This document shows, one piece after another, positions 60,933 through 64,000 of a stretch of 64,000 nt of DNA. Numbering within the stretch: the stretch's first letter is position 1; every line of letters starts with the position of its first letter. A model generated the notes under the pieces. That model searched no databases, was not told the DNA's origin, and saw nothing but the letters and a program-made list of their open reading frames with translations. Source of the stretch: Microcebus murinus (lineage: Eukaryota > Chordata > Mammalia > Primates > Cheirogaleidae); the NCBI RefSeq assembly GCF_040939455.1, contig NC_134109.1, forward strand, positions 72,817,001 through 72,881,000. Reading direction: 5' to 3'. A program made the translations under genes and the position numbers.

Positions 60933-61977
60933 TACAGATGCTTCACAACTTATAATGGGGTTACATACTGATAAACCCATCCTAAATTGAAAATATTATA
61001 AGTTGAAAATGCATTTATATACCTAAACTATCAAACATCATAGCTTAGCCCAGCCTACCTTAAACATGCTCAGACACTTACATTAGCATACAGTTGGGCA
61101 AAATCATCTAACAAAATGCCTATTTTATAATAAAGTGCTGAATATCTCATGGAATTTATTGAATCCTGTTCCAAAGATGAAAAAACAGATGATTGTATGG
61201 GTACTCATTATTAATATATAACGCTCAAAGCACACTGGGCCTGAATAATGCTTAAAGCATTAAACTAAAATTAATTCTGGATGATGTGGATACTGCAGCA
61301 ACAGGGTCATAAATTTATCTCTTTTCTGAGGTGGCTCAAGAATGGCTGGTAGAAGGCACTAAGGCATTGACACTTCATGATTTACGAGGCATAGTGTTCT
61401 TCAGGAATATCAATTGTTTTTTTTTTCCTTTCATTTTATCATATTACGAGGTACAAATATTGTTAGGATTACATATATTGCCCCTGTCATTCCTCCCCCA
61501 GCCCCCGCCTTACCAAAACATCAAGCCTGTCCTACCCACTGGTGGTGTGCATCGCACCTATTTTGTAAGTATATAACCTTCCCCTCCTCCCCACTCCCAT
61601 CTGCCCACCACCCGATAAAAGTTTTGGTTTTTTTTTTTCTTTTTTGACCTTTGGGTACCATTGTATATCTTTGCCTTTCCCTACGAAGGGTTAGAGGTAT
61701 TCCCTCCCTCACCCTTCATGCTCGCCACAACCCTAAGATGTGTATCTCCCCGCCCCCAAACCCTGGTGAGCACCACCACCATTTAGGAAGTATCAAGTTT
61801 TGACTGTACAGTTTGTTTGTTGTCATTATTACACAGTACAGTACAGTTCTACTGAATTTTTATCACTTTCCTTACCATCATAAAGTCAAAACATCATAAA
61901 ACATCATAAATTTTAATTAATAAATTAAAATTAAATATGAGGGATATTAATCCCTCATAATTCAGGGACCATGCGTA
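60933..61977 (+). mobile_element. Tigger-type DNA transposon split by an L1 tail
   Basis: TA-flanked (60933-60934 and 61976-61977). It begins CAGATGCTTCACAACTTATA, then gttgaaaatgcatttatata, catcatagcttagcccagcc and acttacattagcatacagtt. It ends with ccatcataaagtcaaaacat and TTCAGGGACCATGCG. The same family as 21641-21966, but this copy keeps more interior sequence and no readable transposase. A perfect hairpin (ATGAGGGAT/ATCCCTCAT) lies at 61937-61958. Confidence 0.78.
61403..61797 (-). mobile_element. L1 3' UTR insertion (second 3'-end type) inside the Tigger
   Basis: Antisense L1 3' end, with attacgaggtacaaatattgt, a C-rich block, gtggtgtgcatcgcacctat and a further ~170 bases. Approximate target duplications are AGGAATATCAATTG (61403-61416) and AGGAAGTATCAAG (61785-61797). 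It is closest to 18023-18198, sharing the gtggtgtgcatc motif. Confidence 0.8.
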
Positions 61978-63540
61978 TATTATTGTTATTATTATTAAGT
62001 TATTATACCATATCAGGTAATGCTTTTTGCCTCACCATGCATTTTATCTGATGTTGTATCTAAGCAAGCTTTTTTGTACATAGACTGATCGTCTTCATTC
62101 ATCCTTTTATTTTTCACTATCTCTCTATCTTGATATTTTACATGTCATATAGATCAGCATTTTAATACAATCCAACAAACTTTGTCATTTAACCAGAACA
62201 TTTTGTACTTTGAAATTTATTTTACTTACTGACATATCAAGATTCACAGCTATCAACTTATTTTATTTTTCTATTTGTTTTATTTTTTCTGTGTTTCTTT
62301 TGCTTTCCTTATTGCCTTCTTTTGGAATAATTATATCTGAGCTGTTTTTTATATTTTAATTTGGAAAATATCCAACACTTTTCCAATTTTCAATGGTTAT
62401 CTTAGGAAAAGAAAATTCAGTCTTAACAGTTTAACATAGAGAAATAATCAATATTTTTACCTTCTTCTTAAGCAAATAGCATAGAACACTCTAACTTTAT
62501 TTTTCTTTTGTTGATATACATGCTCTTTTTTAATATATTTTATTTCTATATTTTGACTCCTAAAATATTATTATTGTTTTATATAGTCAGCTATTTTCTA
62601 CTTATTCACATGTGTCACTTTCTTTGCTCTTTGTCTTAGACTTAAACCTTTTATATGAGATGACTGTACTTCTTTTTATAGAATTATTTTAGTGAATATC
62701 TATTAGTGGCAAAATCTTTGTTTTTGTTCATTTGAAAATACTTCTAATTTTACTTACTCTTTAAAACTATTTGTTATAGAATTCCAGATTGAAAGTTATT
62801 TTCTCTAAAAACATTGAAGCTATATTGTACTATCTTCTAGATTCCTTTGTTGCTGATTAGAAATCAGATGTCAGCCTACTTTTGCTCCTTTTAAGATAAT
62901 CTATCTTATGGCTGCTTCTATGAGCTTCTCATTGTCCTTGATGTCATAATTTCACTATTATATCTTTAGATAAAAATTCCATTTGTATTTATTGTTTTTT
63001 AATTCATGTGGCATTTTTATCAATGCATTGTGTCTCATATCCTCTAAGAATATTTTAGCTAATTTCTTTCCAATATTAACTGTGATTCATTGTCTCCTTC
63101 CTCTCTTTCTGAAACAGCCTTTAAACATTCTTAGACCTTCCCTCTCTAGCCTGCATGTCTGTTAACTACCTGTTTCTTATTTTTCATTTCTTTCTTCCTG
63201 TGTGGATTCTGGATAGCTTCTTCTGACCTATCTTGCAATTTACTAATTCATTTTTCAGCTACTTCTAACATACTAATGTTTTGTTAAATGCATTCATTCA
63301 GGTTTCAAATTTCAATTATTTTACTTATTATGTACATTCTATTTGTTTTCTTTCAATCTTCTTGGCCATTCTGTAAAGTTTACTATTCAATAAAAATATT
63401 TTTCATTTTTTGGTTTTACATTAAACATATTAAGCATAGTTGTTTTATTATGTTTTGTGTATCTGATACTTTCAACATCTGGGATCTTTGCTAGTCTTCT
63501 TTCTCTGCTCTAACTCATGATGTTTTATTCTTTTGTTTAT
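61978..63540 (-). repeat. Old L1M/HAL1-like sequence, antisense
   Basis: T-rich text with L1M antisense landmarks: atgctttttgcctcaccatg, cttattgccttcttttggaa, tatagaattccagattgaaa, tattgtactatcttctagat, tagaaatcagatgtcagcct, acctatcttgcaatttacta. Family assignment is tentative. Confidence 0.6.
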
Positions 63541-64000
63541 TTTAATGATAATGAAAAGAGAGAAAAGTAAAAGAAAGAGAAGGGTAAGAAGGGAGAGACA
63601 AATAAAAGAAGTTGGTTCTAACTTTTGTCTACCAAATGGCTCCAATGGAACATTCCCACCTTGTGAATTTTTAGGTTATTAAAATTAATCTAATTCCTAG
63701 ATTAACACCTCTTCACCCAAATGCTTTAATTCTAAGCTTTTCATCTCCTTCCTCCCTTTTTAGTTATTCTACATATAATATCTTCAAAACACTGTCACTT
63801 TAGATCATTCAAACTTTTCTCTGTTTGAATACCATCAAAATGTTTTTCTCATTCCTAATGCTTTATGTCTCTCTCAGCTATGAATATCCATAAACCCTCA
63901 TTTCAATAGATCTTTGGCAAACCCGTTTGCTCCATCTTGTTCAACTACTTATTTCCTCAGAAACTTTATGTTCCTTTTTCTCCACAAGTATGCCATATGT
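63541..64000. other. Unassigned DNA
   Basis: A GAAAAGAGAG-type purine run lies at about 63551-63610. Nothing else is recognised. Confidence 0.45.

Overview
The window is primate nuclear DNA, most likely from a strepsirrhine (lemur/loris group). The evidence is in the repeats. Dimeric Alu elements carry the extended central linker (AAATTAATTGGCCAACTAAA) and the right-arm wording GAGGTTGCTGTGAGCTAGGCTGA that are typical of strepsirrhine Alus. A family of relatively young L1 elements shares a G-rich 3' UTR unlike the human L1PA 3' UTR. MIR, L2, old L1M, Tigger, piggyBac-type and LTR relics make up the usual mammalian background. The sequence is AT-rich, has no operons, and its only intact genes are single-coding-exon G-protein-coupled receptors.

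Genes. Three intact class II olfactory receptors of family OR4 lie on the + strand: 5810-6745 (311 aa), 23937-24875 (312 aa) and 29469-30407 (312 aa). The third is clearly of the OR4F5/OR4F4/OR4F17 type. The first two resemble each other most and sit where human 1p36.33 carries the pseudogenes OR4G4P and OR4G11P upstream of OR4F5, so I read them as intact OR4G-like orthologues (inference). Each coding exon is preceded by a pyrimidine-rich 3' splice site whose AG lies exactly 33 nt before the ATG. This is the usual OR design of a 5' UTR intron followed by one coding exon.

Layout. 1-5.7 kb: upstream DNA with an L1 tail, MIR, L2 and an Alu. 5.8-7.0 kb: first receptor. 7-10.2 kb: unassigned AT-rich DNA with an ACGT-rich inverted repeat. 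10.24-11.75 kb: three tandem copies of a 0.41-0.55 kb unit ending in 31-bp inverted repeats, the least familiar structure here. 11.8-23.5 kb: old L1 with an inserted Alu, several young L1 tails (one with a 5' inversion), L2 and Tigger. 23.9-30.4 kb: second and third receptors, 4.6 kb apart. 30.7-31.8 kb: a 5'-inverted L1. 32.8-40.9 kb: a three-layer nest in which an old L1M was hit by an Alu, whose tail was then hit by a near full-length young L1 (33975-40550). That L1 has both ORFs broken and one reverse-transcriptase catalytic Asp replaced. 42.4-52.9 kb: stacked L1 fragments in both orientations with an Alu and a Tigger. 54.5-58.6 kb: L2, L1M, a TA-flanked MITE, a solo LTR and a (GT)22 microsatellite. 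58.6-63.5 kb: antisense L1M carrying a TTAA-flanked piggyBac-type MITE, and a Tigger split by an L1 tail.

The receptors would act singly in olfactory neurons. Nothing else in the window codes for a recognisable cellular protein, and no RNA gene was seen. Repeat family names are from memory of consensus sequences and their boundaries are approximate unless a target-site duplication is given.
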